DNA from: Ursus arctos
Taxonomy: Eukaryota; Chordata; Mammalia; Carnivora; Ursidae
Direction: 5' to 3'
NCBI RefSeq assembly: GCF_023065955.2
Contig: NW_026623100.1
Coordinates: 11,571,001-11,635,000 of the forward strand
Length of the DNA stretch: 64,000 nucleotides
The position numbers and the translations under genes were made by a program. Shown one piece after another: positions 27,401-40,300 of this stretch (its first letter is position 1; every line of letters begins with the position of its first letter). Below the pieces are notes generated by a model. It saw only the letters and a program-made list of their open reading frames with translations. It ran no database searches and was not told the DNA's origin.

Positions 27401-30400
27401 TAAAGTTAGAGTAAAATCGTATGTATATGTACTCCCAGCTGTTTGAATTTTACTGTTTCCTAGTAAGACATTATAAATCTAATAATTCTAGAAATCTGGA
27501 TCATTTCTTAGCAATAAATAGCATATGTTAACACATGCTATTTAAATTTGAGAGGTCCATTTAATAACATAAAGCCCATTTGACAATTTAGAGTTTTAGA
27601 ATTAGCTTTTATATAAAACTATAAATTTAAAAAGGAGGGACAGAAAGATGAGATCATTGTTACGAACTCTTAAAATAGGAAGTTGTAGTGAGGTGCCAAC
27701 TTCAAAATAGCAACTCCACGAAATGATTTTTTTTTTAAGCTTATAATGCTTTAAGTTTCAGCTGTTTTCCCAAAACCCAAAGCTATGAATTAAATTATCA
27801 TCCTGTTCCTTATGAAACACACATTGCCAGCAGTTCTTTGTTCTTCAGACCCGTGTTCTGATTTGGGCCTTCTACACAGTAGAATAGAAAGCATTAGAAT
27901 TAAACAAAACCAACACAGAAAATACTTTTTTTTTAATTTTTTTTATTATATTTTTACACAGTAGAGTAGAAAGCATTAGAATTAAACAAAACCAACACAG
28001 AAAATACTTTTTTTTTTAATTTTTTTTATTATATTATGTCACCATACACACAGAAAATACTTCTTAAAAGGAGAAAGTGAGTATGTTTAGTCAGTCAACA
28101 TTTGTTATTTTAAGGTAACTATGAATTCTAGATAAAATATAACTAATAATTAAAGTGCAACTTCACAAAATGAATTACTTTTCTTTGGAAATTTCACAAT
28201 TGAAAAGTGCTTGACAGAAGGAGAGTGGACAACCACTGTCCCACACCACACACAAAAATCGACTCAAAATGAATGAAAGACTTAAATTTAGGACTGAAGC
28301 CATAAAACCCCCTAGAAGAAGGGGGTAAGTCCCTCGACATCTGTCTTGGTGATGATTTTTTTGGATCTGACTCCTTCGCTCCAGCCCTTACCCTCTCTGT
28401 CGGTGCAGGTACACGCAGGATATGTGAAGACCATACCCCTTTCCGTCTTGGCAGATGGGAATCTGTTCCTCAGGGAGCCAGTTTTCTTGGTGGCCCATGG
28501 AATAAATGTAGTAAATAAGCATCTAAGAATGGGCATTATTTTGAGATATTTGTACAAGATGGTATTATAATTCAGTGTCACACAGTATATGTTAGAATTT
28601 GGAGGTCAGGTCATCACAAATAGTGTTCTTTACCGTTTTAATAGGAAACTGCAGCTAACAGGGCTAATGAATGATGTCATTTCTACCACATACAGGTAAT
28701 ATTAGCTTCAGGCTATTTTGCAGTGTTCAGAGTCAAACTTACTGCAAAAAAACTGGAAGGGATTCATGATGGAGCCATACAGATCACCACGGACTATGAG
28801 GTAAAGACTATGAGATACATGTCATCGCGGTTTTTCTGATAATTCAGTCCTTTTTTGTTTTTATAGAAACAACTGAGTTTACCAATAAAGTTATAGTTTA
28901 CCTGTTTCATACCTTAAAAACTGAGCTTTTGAGAATAGTTACAAAATCTTGGTGTTCATTAGCTCCTAGTTTTCTGATAAAACCCAAACCTCTTAACTAA
29001 AAACAACTTCAGAAAAATGGCTTTGGCACATTCATAATTGCTCTGTTGGAAATCTGCTTACACATAGTTATAGCATTGCACAGATCCTGACTGAAATTCC
29101 TGAATGAGGTCATTGCTTCTTCTGCAATCATTAATATATTACTGTGTAATATTTCCAAAAAGGAAGATACAATCAAGAAATCACATCTTAATTTGAGTTC
29201 TTACTATTGTATTTACATGAGTCATTCTAAGTCAAGGGCAGAGTGAAGATCATTGAGCTTTTGAAAGACTCTTTGTGGTGTTCAACATGTTGCATTCAAT
29301 GAGATTTTTGAATGGATATATTTCTGCCACACTTAAGTATTTTAATTTAATATTTACAACTTCTTCAGGAAGTCGAACACTGCTAAACTCAACAATTGCT
29401 TCCACTGGTCTCCTAACTGTTTTCAGCCATACAGCCCCCACATGAAAGAAAGCTAATTCGGAATAAATAGAACTGTTCATTTAATTATAATTGTGTAAAT
29501 CATATATAATAATAATAGGTTTGTTGGGAGTGTGTCAAATTAATTACCTCCAAAAGTGAAAAATTCATGTTTATCACTCATGAGAGCAGTAAGTACATTT
29601 CATAGCTAAGACAAATTTTTGTTAGTATGGATAAAAATGAGAATTAGGAAAAAATATCTTAAGTATCTTTGTGAGTTACATACAGAGTGTGAGTTGATAT
29701 TCAACATCTATAATGTTCAACTCTTTTAAATTAAGTTGATGTTAATTTATTGCTGCATACAAAAAATAGAGAACTATATAACTCTAGAAAATGCTAAGTG
29801 TTGCATACATTGTTTTAGGAGTACAATTTGACTTTCTTAAATTAATAGTCTACAAAATTACCTATATTATGAAAAATCTATTCTTCATTCCCTCCCCATT
29901 GTTTCATCTCATTTACCATGTTTTCAATGAGTCACTGAGAAATACATGGAAATGTATTGTATTTCAGAGCATTTTATGGAGTACATTGATCAAATTAAAG
30001 TTTTCGTGGGTAATTTTAATATTGCTTTTGAGTTGGTTATTACTAGTATAAGTCCCAAGATGACTTTTTTTACATCCTCAAAAATAATGCAATAATGGTC
30101 AAGATCAATCTCAGACTTAAACACTTAATTTCTTTATGGTCTGCTTCTTCACTCCACAGATCCTAACAATTCCTGTGAAGGCTGTAATTGCGGTGGGTTC
30201 GCTGACTTGCTTCCCAAAACATATGGTTCTTCCACCTTCCTTTCCAGTAAGAGATTTAATTTATAGATTTTTTTTTTTTGTAATCTTTTTCTTTGCCTTT
30301 ACCTCTAAGTTCCTAGATTCCAACAGTAAAGTCAGTTATTCTTTATTAGTAGCTTATTTTAAGGTAAGACATTGAGCCAGGTTCCATAGGAGGTATAAAG

Positions 30401-33400
30401 AGGAGTAAAAAATAGTCCCTTCTCTCAAAAAGTTTTCTATCTAGATTGGGAAATGGGCCCATGATTCATAAATGTAAAGCAGGATGTAGAAATTACCCTA
30501 AAAGGTGTAAAAATGAAGTGCTGTGAGTGAAATATACATGTAATGGATGAAGGTGCATGTGAGCTGGCTTAGAATTTCTTTTGGCAGGACAGAGAGGGGT
30601 GGTAAGAACTTGCATTCAGGTCCCTGGGATCAACCTGAAGGTACAGAGACAGTAAAGTCTGAAATGGCTTTATGTAGCAGTGAGTTGCCCAGTTTGACAA
30701 GAATAGAGGGAAATTTTAAGAGAAGATGAAATGACATGTTGGAGTGATAGTATGAAAAAAAAATTACGGAAAACAGTGTGGATGTCCCTTAAAAAGTTAA
30801 AAATAGAGCTACCCTATCATCCAGTAATTGGACTATTGGGTATTTACCCCAAAGATACAGACATAGTGAAGAGAAGGGCCATATGCACCCCAATGTTCAT
30901 AGCAGCAATGTCCACAATAGCTAAACTGTGGAAGGAGCCGAGATGCCCTTCAACAGATGAATGGATTAAGAAGATGTGGTCCATATATACAATGGAATAT
31001 TACTCAGCCATCAGAAAGAACAATTACCCAACATTTGCAGCAACATGGACGGGACTGGAGGAGATTATGCTAAGTGAAATAAGTCAAGCAGAGAAAGATA
31101 ATTATCACATGGTTTCACTCATTTATGGAACATAAGAAATAGGAAGATGGGGAGGAGAAGGAAGGGAAGAATGAAGGAGTGGTAAACAGAAGGGGGAATG
31201 AACCATGAGAGACTATGGACTCTGGGAAACAAACTGAGGGCTTCAGAGGGGAGGGGGTTGGGGGATTGGGATAGGCCAGTGATGGGTATTAAGGGGGGCA
31301 CATATTGCATGGAACACTGGGTGTTATACGCAAATAATGAATCAAGAAACACTATATCAAAAACTAAGGATGTACTGTATGTTGACTAACATAACATAAT
31401 AAAAAATTATTATTTAAAAAATAATTTAAAAATTTTTCAAAAAAAGAAAACCACCAAAAAAAATCAATGCATTTAAGTCCATGAAAATCTAAAGTTTTTA
31501 AGCAGAGGCTTGACATCATTAGAGCTGAGCTTTAAACATTGTTTCTCTGGCAGAAGTAGATATAGGGTGCATAAGGAGGTGACAGAGTGCCTGAGGCCAA
31601 TCTGGGGACTCTGTTCATAGTCCATATGAAAAGTGTCAGGAGGAGATTTGAGCTTAGGGCGTTGGCAGAGGCAGTAAAGCCCTTTCATACCTCTAAGCCT
31701 TGGCTGTTAGTCTGTTTTGAATGCCCTTCCTCTTCCCCTACCGTCAAAGAACTCACATCTTCCAAGATTCAATTCCATTGTCATCTCCTCTCTGAAGATT
31801 TCTTGACTCCACTAGATGGTTACTAAGTGTTACATGTATGATCTTAGAATGATTTTAAATTACTCTCTTGCAGCAAGCCTCACATGTGCTTTAAATATTG
31901 CCTTATGTGTTGGTCTTCCCAGTGAGACTCTGAGATCCTCTAGGAAAGGGATAATTATCCCCAAAGCAGGCAATTAGTAGGTAAATGGTGGATGAAGGAG
32001 CAAAATAATGGAGAAGAGACCTTAGGCAAGAGACATTTCAGATTTGAACTGTGCTTGAATTATCCTGAGAAGGTCCTATTAATTGAAGCAGGTATGGGTA
32101 TGGTAGATAGAGTCAAAAATATGACTTAGAGTTTGAACCTAGAGAATAAAGAGAAAAGAAACGGGGAGACCAAGAGCTTGCCGCCTTTTGCAGGAAGGTG
32201 ATGTGGTCAGTTCAGGAGATGTGGGGGCAAATGTAGAAGTGTCCCTTACCCTGTAGAAGGAGACGTAGTGGGTTATGAGAAAACTATGTTGTAAAAATCT
32301 TAATGCTATATACAATAAAACCTAAATTTAGAATTTAGCACCTTAAAAAGATCAATTTCGAATTCATAGGTTCAGCATATTTGATTCTTAATTCTTTGTC
32401 TTCTTGTCATTCCACTTTGCACTGACTACATAGAACTCAACTTCATTATTTATCCAAAAAGACCTTGTTCCTTTCTTCAACTGCCTTTTCAATCAATGAT
32501 CTCCTTAAACACAGCATAAATCCTGGAAGGGAATAATTCAGTAGATGGCACAGTGAAAGGCCCATGGATGGAGTAAATGAGAAAGCATCTGTATAAAAAC
32601 AAGGTGCTGATCAAACTTTTAGATATCCTCAGATGGCTTACATGACCAGATATTTACTTGGAATCACAAATTAAGTTGATGTTACTGCCTTAGTTGGGCT
32701 GTTATAACAAATTACCATGGATTGGGTGACTTAAACAGCAAACATTTATTTCTCACAGTTCTGAACGCTGGGAAGCCCAAGATCAAAGCACCGGGCAGAT
32801 CGGTGTACGGCGAGGGCATTCTTCCTGGTTTTGCAAATGGCTGTCTTCTCACTATATCGTCCCATAGCCAGAAGAGCCGGGACTGAGGGCAAGCTCTTTT
32901 GTCTCAACTTGATGATGATGATGATGATGATATTGTTCCATTAGCTAGCATATAGTAATAGTACATCATTCGTTTTTGATGTAGTGTTCAACGATTCATA
33001 GTTGCATATCCCAGTGCTCATCACAACACGTGCCCTCCTTAATACCCACCACCTGGCTACCCCATCCTGCCACCCTCCTCTCTTCTGTAACCCTCAGTTT
33101 GTTTCCCCTTTTAGGTTCACTAATCCCATTCATTAGGACTTCACCCTTATGACCTAATCACCTCCCAAAAGCCCCACCTCTAATACTATCACATTGAGGG
33201 TTAGAATTTCAATGTATTGGGGGGGGGGGGTTCACATTCTTTCCATAACAGTCACCAGGTTCTGTAAAATCTCTTGTCCATTGGAGTATACTAGTGCCAA
33301 TTGATGAAAACAGTACATCCAAATTAGCATTTCAAGTACTCGTGGTTTAATACTTAGTATTTGAATACCATCATAAAATGAACTTTTATATCTGTTACCT

Positions 33401-34349
33401 CTTTTGACTGCCCCCACACTCACACACCCCTGAGAGACAAGACATGTACTTGAGCAAAGTGATTATTACCGATGCAAGCCAGGAAGACACAGCTGGTTAG
33501 AGGCCAGGCTCAGGCTTTCAAAGGCTTTGTGTTTCCTCCTCCTGTGTTCTCCCTGCCCCAGCAGCATACCCAACCTCTGATACCTTTCTGCTGTGTTTAC
33601 CTCTGGCTGGGCTGCAAATGATGAGTGTTACTTTTAACCTCAACCCTCATTCAACTCTTTTTTCTGTGTACTCTCTTAACTTCTGTGTCTTCTAATACCA
33701 GATATTAGCTCAGTGGGTACGGTCATTTTGGAGACTTCTTCAAATGACTAGGAATCTGATTATAAGATAAAATTCTTTACTCAAAAGAAAGTAAAAACTA
33801 TAATATAATTATTATTGAGGATTATTTAAATCATTTAATTTTTTACTTAAAATCTGATACCCTATCATAAGGAGAAACATGCAGCTGATAAGAACAATCG
33901 TTGGTTATCTGGTGATTTAATCTGTCTGCTGTGTTACTAAGATATTTGATAACCTGTATTTTTAAAAGATGCCTAATTTCTTTTTGGCACAAATGATATT
34001 TCTCTTTTAAAAAGAAAATGCTTCCTAAGTAAAATAAATCTGATTTTTTTTTTTGTCTTGTCTTGTTTGGCTTTTGACTTCAGAATTAAATTATTTCATC
34101 CTGAATTTGGATGCTTTGAGAGCAGCCTGGCCTTGGCATAAACAAACCTTGCTTAACAAACTGACAATGACCATTTCCTTTATTCAAAGCTATCTCTGTT
34201 TGTTACCTTTGTTGGCAGCTTCATTATTTTAACAAATGTGAACATTTATCTTACTTTCTTATTTTATTTCATTTTCACAAGATGACAGAGATTTGTCCTG
34301 CTAATTTTGCATAACAGGCCATGAAAACAACAAATAAATAAATATACGT

Positions 34350-34384
<35 letters not shown>

Positions 34385-37300
34385 AAGTATAGATATATTA
34401 GGGAGGCCTCTGATTACAAAATTAGAGATTATCAAGTGATAAAAATTCTGTGTCTTTTGGGGTTTGGTTTCTGAAAAATATGTCTGTTAGGTCTAAATTT
34501 TGTGCTCTTAAGAAAATCCAACCATATACTAATGAGTTTGTTTGTTTCCTTCCTTCAGGGGAAAATAGTTCATCAAAGCTTGAATATTATGAATTCCTTC
34601 TCACAGAAGGTAAAGATACAACAAATACGATCTTTGTCAGAAGATGTGCGATTTTACTACAAACGATTACGGGGCAATAAGGAAGACTTGGAGCCAGGAA
34701 AAAAGTCAAAGGTTTGAAAACATTGTATTTGAGGATTCCCATCTGTTAGTATTGTGTTACTGTGACCTTCTGCGGATTTGGGATTCACGGTTCTCCTGTG
34801 CCTCTTTGTAGATTGCAAACATTTACTTTGATCCTGGACTGCAGTGTGGGGATCATTGCTATGTTGGCTTGCCTTTTCTATCCAAATGTAAGTTATCTTG
34901 CTGTTCTCTCTCATCCCCTTCACTCCACCCAAAATATTCTTTGATGAAAGGCTGCCACTTTGAAAGTCCATCTCTATCCCTTGGTACTATGGAAATCATT
35001 TGAGGGAAATTGACAAGTGGATATTGATTGGCTGAGCCCTATTGATAGGGCTGAGTTTGTCATAACAAATGTTTCCTTATTTTAGCCGAACCCAAAGTAC
35101 AGCCTGGTGTAGCCATGCAGGAAGACACATGGGATGCTGACTGGGATTTGCATCAAAGCCTGTTCAAAGGATGGATGGGAATAAAGGAAAATTCAGGTCA
35201 TAGGTGAGTGGTTTTGCTTTAAGTATGTTTAACTATCTTTACAAGTTTGAAATGTCTCTGTTGATCCTACTTTCTAATGTTTACTTCTCTATAGCTAAGA
35301 AAATAATATCTCATCTTCAGAAAATTATTAATGAGGCATCTTGAATTGCCATTTTAATTGCATGTTGCTCAGAAATATACACACTACCATTTTTCTCTTT
35401 TCTCCAGTGCTCTAGATACTTCCTTAAAATCAAAGAACCACTTGAAGTTGTCTTTATAGAGGATGAATGCACTGTTCACCTTAGATACAGCCGTTTGCAT
35501 GAGAAAGTTTTTACCTACCACTGACCTCTGCTAAAGGCAAAGACAACATTTCCTAGGTTTAATCCTGTGATGGAGACCAGTGTCCGTTTGCTCATTGTGA
35601 AAAGAGCTGCCTCCTCCCTTTCCAAGTGCTGAGCCCTTAAGGGGTACCCAGAGCCCAGTTCATTAAGGCTCAGCCATACGTCATTGGCAGGCAGAAAACG
35701 TGCTAATGACAAATCACTACCACACCTGGATTTAAAAGCAGAAACACCCTTCCTCAGCAATTTAGAAGTACGATCTTTCTTGTGCTCCAGAAGAGAATTT
35801 GATTAGAATATTGATAATATGATAACTGATAAAAACTGCTCTTCTTCACTTGGCTAATTTGAATGTATTTGTCAGTATCCAAATAAATTTTTCAAACCAT
35901 TAGTGATTGAATCTGAGGGTTTTGTGTATCTGAACTATCTACTATCAAAAGTTTTCTTAAGGCAAAAAAGTTAAATTTCTACTTTAAAAGAGTGAAAATA
36001 AGTGGAGAGAGACTTCTAATGAACTCACTAGTTCTTGGTCCCCTACATTTCCATTACAGACCTTACAATGTATAGACAGTCTCTAAATGTTAACATTATG
36101 AATAGATAACTTAGAGTGCTGCTGAAGAACCTCTTCACCTCCCACCCACCAAAACCTCTGCCTTCCTCCCTGTGTGCCCAGTGCTCCACAGCTAAGAAGC
36201 TGGGCTTCCCACCTGCCCCATACCGTCGTATCCCAGGTGCACAGTGACTGTGGCGTTCTCCCTGCTCCTGCCTTTGTGTTCCCTTGTCACCATGCATGTT
36301 ACAGAGAATTTCTGTTCCTAGCCTTATAAAACCTGTACTCTTACCAATATTAGAGTGTCACAATTCAGGAGTATTGTGGGTTAATGTGGGTTTCAGTGTT
36401 TGGGCCCAGGAACCTTAGCCCTGTGTGTGATATTATTTCCTTAGTGAATATGTTATTCAGTTCTAAACAGCTGGCTTATGAATACTGGTAAGTAGGGAAA
36501 TATTCAAATGAGGCCCTGAATATTGCTGAAAACTTTACATATATCTGTGCAAAACCCTCATATGTATTACCACTTCAACTGGCATCCTCATTGCATATCA
36601 AGATTTTCCCTCTTTTTTTTTAATCTCAGGGGGGAAAAAGCCATATGCCAAGCAGTGTACTGCCTTTTCATAAGTTCTACTGATGAATATTCATCAGCAC
36701 CCTGCTGTTGGTTTCTAGATCTTTCCACTAGGCTGCAAGATCCTTTAGGATCCTTTAACACCATATGTTATCCTTCACATATTCAGTACAAAACCAAGAC
36801 AGGTGATCAGTGATACTTTGGCAACTCTTTGTGCCAAAACAGAGACATCTTCATACATGTCTATTAAAAGTATATTAAAATGTCAGAAGTAATAAACCTA
36901 TATTTATTCAGGGCCAGAGTAAAATGTCTCAAGTATACAAGCCTAATAGAATTTCTTATTTTCAGAAAACTCAAATATTTCATTTTGATATAGTAACTAA
37001 CAAATTATTTTTTCTAGATTGAGCGCTTTGTTTGAAGTAAATACAGACCTTCAAAAAAATATACTATCAAAAATCACTGCTGAGCTCTCCTGGCCTTCTA
37101 TAATTAGCTCACCCCGGCACTTGAAATTTCCACTTACTAATACAAACTGCTCCTCAGTAAGTATTCAGAGTAACATTGGTTTTTGGAAATTCATAATAGG
37201 GCTATAAAGTATCTACTCTTACTTTTAACTGTGGAAACCTTTCATTTACTGTTTTGTTACTTTGTTTAAGGAAGAAGAAATTACTTTAGAAAATCCTGCA

Positions 37301-40300
37301 GATGTTCCTGTCTATATTCAATTTATTCCTCTGGCTTTATATTCCAATCCTTCAGTCTTTGTAGATAAGTTAATATCAAGGTAAGCACTGCTTTAAATAA
37401 TCAAAATGTTCTATATTAGCATTGAATTATTATTTTACACATTTTAAAACTTCATTGCAGCTCGTACAGTTATAGATTTGGCTTAGAGAAATTCTAGATC
37501 CGTAATTAAAATTGAGAGGAGGTTCTGGGGAGAGATACTGATAATGTGTTAAGTATCTAGAAGAGTTTTCAGTTTAAGACAAGAAAAAGTAATGTTGAAT
37601 TCCTTTCTAAAAAAAATGTAAAAAAGTAAACGATTATGAAGAGAAAGCAAGTGGAACCTTTTAAGTATTTTAGTTTTTAAAAATGAACAAAATATTAACT
37701 ATAAGTTGTGACCTTTAATTTTTGGAAGGCTATTAATCTGGTAATATTGACCTCAGAATCTGCCAAAAGGTAAATTTGCAAATCAAATACAAACTTGATA
37801 ATTACTTTAATTACCTTTTAATTATGATGCTGTTTATAAAGAAAAATATGTACATTTTTTAATTTTAGGTTTAACTTGAGTAAAGTGGCAAAGATAGATT
37901 TAAGAACACTAGAATTCCAAGTCTTCAGAAACAGTGTAAGTATGTAAACTTCATACTATCCCTAAGAAATAACTCTATGATATGATCATTACAAATGTGG
38001 AGGGAAATTACTGACTATCCTTAAATTTGGTTGAAAGGCAAGTTACTGAAGAAGTCAGAGCAGTCCAATAATTATTTTAGAGGCAAAAAACCCCAGGAGG
38101 AATGAATGGGATTCAGATCAACATGAGGCACACTGGGTAGAAGGTCCCTGTTTGCAGGCATCACTCCTTCAGTCCACGAAGGTGTGTAATAATGGCTACC
38201 AGAAACCCTGAGAATGTCTAAACGAGGTATATACCAACATAATTTATGTTCATTAAGCTTCAAAATATTGAGCTTGGTCATTTAAATTTTTATTTTGGAT
38301 ACTTCCAAATAAAATTGTAAGCTCCGTTAGTGCCATACCCATAGTTATTGAACAGATTAAACTCATGGCAAGCCCTTCAAATGGTTCCTTGGTGTGTGGG
38401 AAGACTGTGGTGAATGTTGACTAGATAAGTCAATCTGTGGCTAAGGAGGCCAGGAAAGAAAAGCAGTGAGAAGGTTTTTAGTATTTGGGGGCTGTATTGA
38501 AGAATGCTTCCCAGTATTGCATGAGCATCTAGTGTGTCTCAGCATTATACCAGGTAAAATCACGTTTGTAATTTCATGTGATCATTACAGCAGCCAGGCA
38601 GAGCAATTACTAACTACCCCAAGAGGTAAGTATTTCCTTGTTCTGTTGCTGGGGAAAAGCAAAGCTCAGGAAAAGGAAGGAACGTGCCCAAGTTCATACC
38701 TGTGATAACTGGCAGGACCAAATTCAAGTCTAGTTCTCTCAGATTCCAGAGCCCTCGCCCATACTGTCATGGCACATGGTCATTGCTGATTAGGAGTCCC
38801 TAATTAGCCTGTCAAACCAGATATTCTGTAGTTCTTGAAATACTTGTGTTCTTTCCCATAGTTTTGTGTTTTAGTCTATAAAGCATGTGTAAGCTAAACC
38901 TTTGTAGAGTAGTAGGTTTTTATATTGTCTGTAAGTCAATTTTGCATAAGAAAGTAATTTTCAATATATCTTTTTTCTGCCAAATAATAGAACACCAGAC
39001 TGAAACGTAGGCAGTCATATATTCTAGTCTCCTGCGTTTCTCTTGGAATCTTTTCATGGCGGGTTTTTTCCATGCATAAAATAACAACCTAATAAGCTCC
39101 AGGTTATTTAGATTCCAGATAATTAGAAAGCTCAATAATCAGAAAGTCCTTTTACTCTGCTTTTATAAGGGAGGAAATACACATAAAAAGTAAATGAGCT
39201 AATATTTACCTTTTTTTCTTATCAAATACAAGTTCTTCAGTGTTATTTACAAGGTATAAAACACTGAAGTGTAGGCACTGTGAGAGTTAGGAAGATGAAT
39301 AAGAATACTCTAGATCTCAGAAATGTATTCTAAATATGAAATTCTAGATCTTAGGGTAAAATTAGGATAAATTCTATCATAGTTCTCTATAGTGGTTATA
39401 AAACCTGTGGTCCTCAAAGTATTTGGTCTCAGGACTCCTTTACAGTCTTAAAATTATTCATGACTACAAAGGTTTTTTGTTCATGTGTGTTACATCTAGC
39501 AGTATTCACCGTATTAAAAATTAAAATAGATCTTTTCTACAAAAGGGCAAAAAGTATATGAAAAGATGCTCAACATCACTAGGGTAATGCAGATTAAAAC
39601 CACTATAAGATATCATCTCATACCTGTTAGAATGACTATTATCAAAAAGACCAGATATAACAAATGCTGCTGTGGATGTGGAAAGAAGAGTAGGAATTTA
39701 AATTGGTACAACCACTGTGGCAAACAGCATGGAGGATCCTCAAAAAAATTAAAAATAGAGCTACCGTATGAGCCAGAAATTCCACTTCTGGGAATATATC
39801 CAAAGGAAACAAAAACACTAACTCAAAAAGATATTGCACCCCCATGCTCATTGCAGTGTTATTTATAATAGCCAAGGCATGGAAACAGTCTAAGTGTCCA
39901 TCAATGAGTGAGTGGATAAAGAAGTTGTAGTGTGTGTGTGTGTGTGTGTATACACATATACAATGGAATATTATTCAGCCATAAAAAACGAGGAAATCCT
40001 ACCATTTGTGACACCATGGATGGACCTTGAAGGTATTATGCCTTGTAAAATAAGTCAGACAGAGAAAGGCAGTTCTGTATCTCACTTATATGTGGAATTT
40101 AAAAAAGAAAAAATCCCAAACTCCTAGAAAAAGAGATCAGACTTGCGATTACCAGAGGCAGAGGGGCGAAGGACGAGGGATTTGGAGAGAAGTGGTCAAA
40201 AGGTATACACTTGCAGATACAGGACGAGTAAGTGCTAGGGATGTGATGTACAACATGTTGGCTATAGCCAGTGCTGCTGTATAATAGATAGTTGTTAAGA

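Larger units (their letters stand above)
25761..28695 (+). other. Intron (2.9 kb)
   Basis: Starts with a CAN-SINE at 25817. It also holds a hAT-like relic (about 26723-26965), an 82-bp tandem duplication (27873-28036) including a micro L1 tail, and an L1 ORF2 C-terminal fragment (about 28228-28372). Confidence 0.6.
32695..33250 (+). repeat. Ancient mammal-wide repeat, family not assigned
   Basis: Left part 'gggctgttataacaaattac' and 'acatttatttctcacagttc'; right part 'ggacttcacccttatgacct' and 'catcacctc..'-like wording ending at 'tccataacag'. I know this repeat type from other mammals but cannot name the family. An L1 fragment sits inside it. Confidence 0.6.
30247..34558 (+). other. Intron (4.3 kb)
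   Basis: Holds a sense L1 3' end (about 30750-31425), an L2 fragment (about 31715-31990), an ancient repeat at about 32695-33250 carrying an L1 3' fragment inside it, a (GAT)n microsatellite, a poly-G run at 33220-33230 and an (AC)n(AG)n microsatellite at 34350-34384. Confidence 0.6.

Noticed and set aside
29250..29480. Minus-strand 76-codon frame with plausible composition
   Set aside because: Short, single frame, AT-rich, no recognised family and no supporting context.
30731..31135. 134-codon sense frame as a gene
   Set aside because: It is the C-terminal fragment of L1 ORF2 joined to a carnivore L1 3' UTR.
39931..39949. (TG)n run as a regulatory element
   Set aside because: A short dinucleotide run inside an old L1; nothing suggests a regulatory role.
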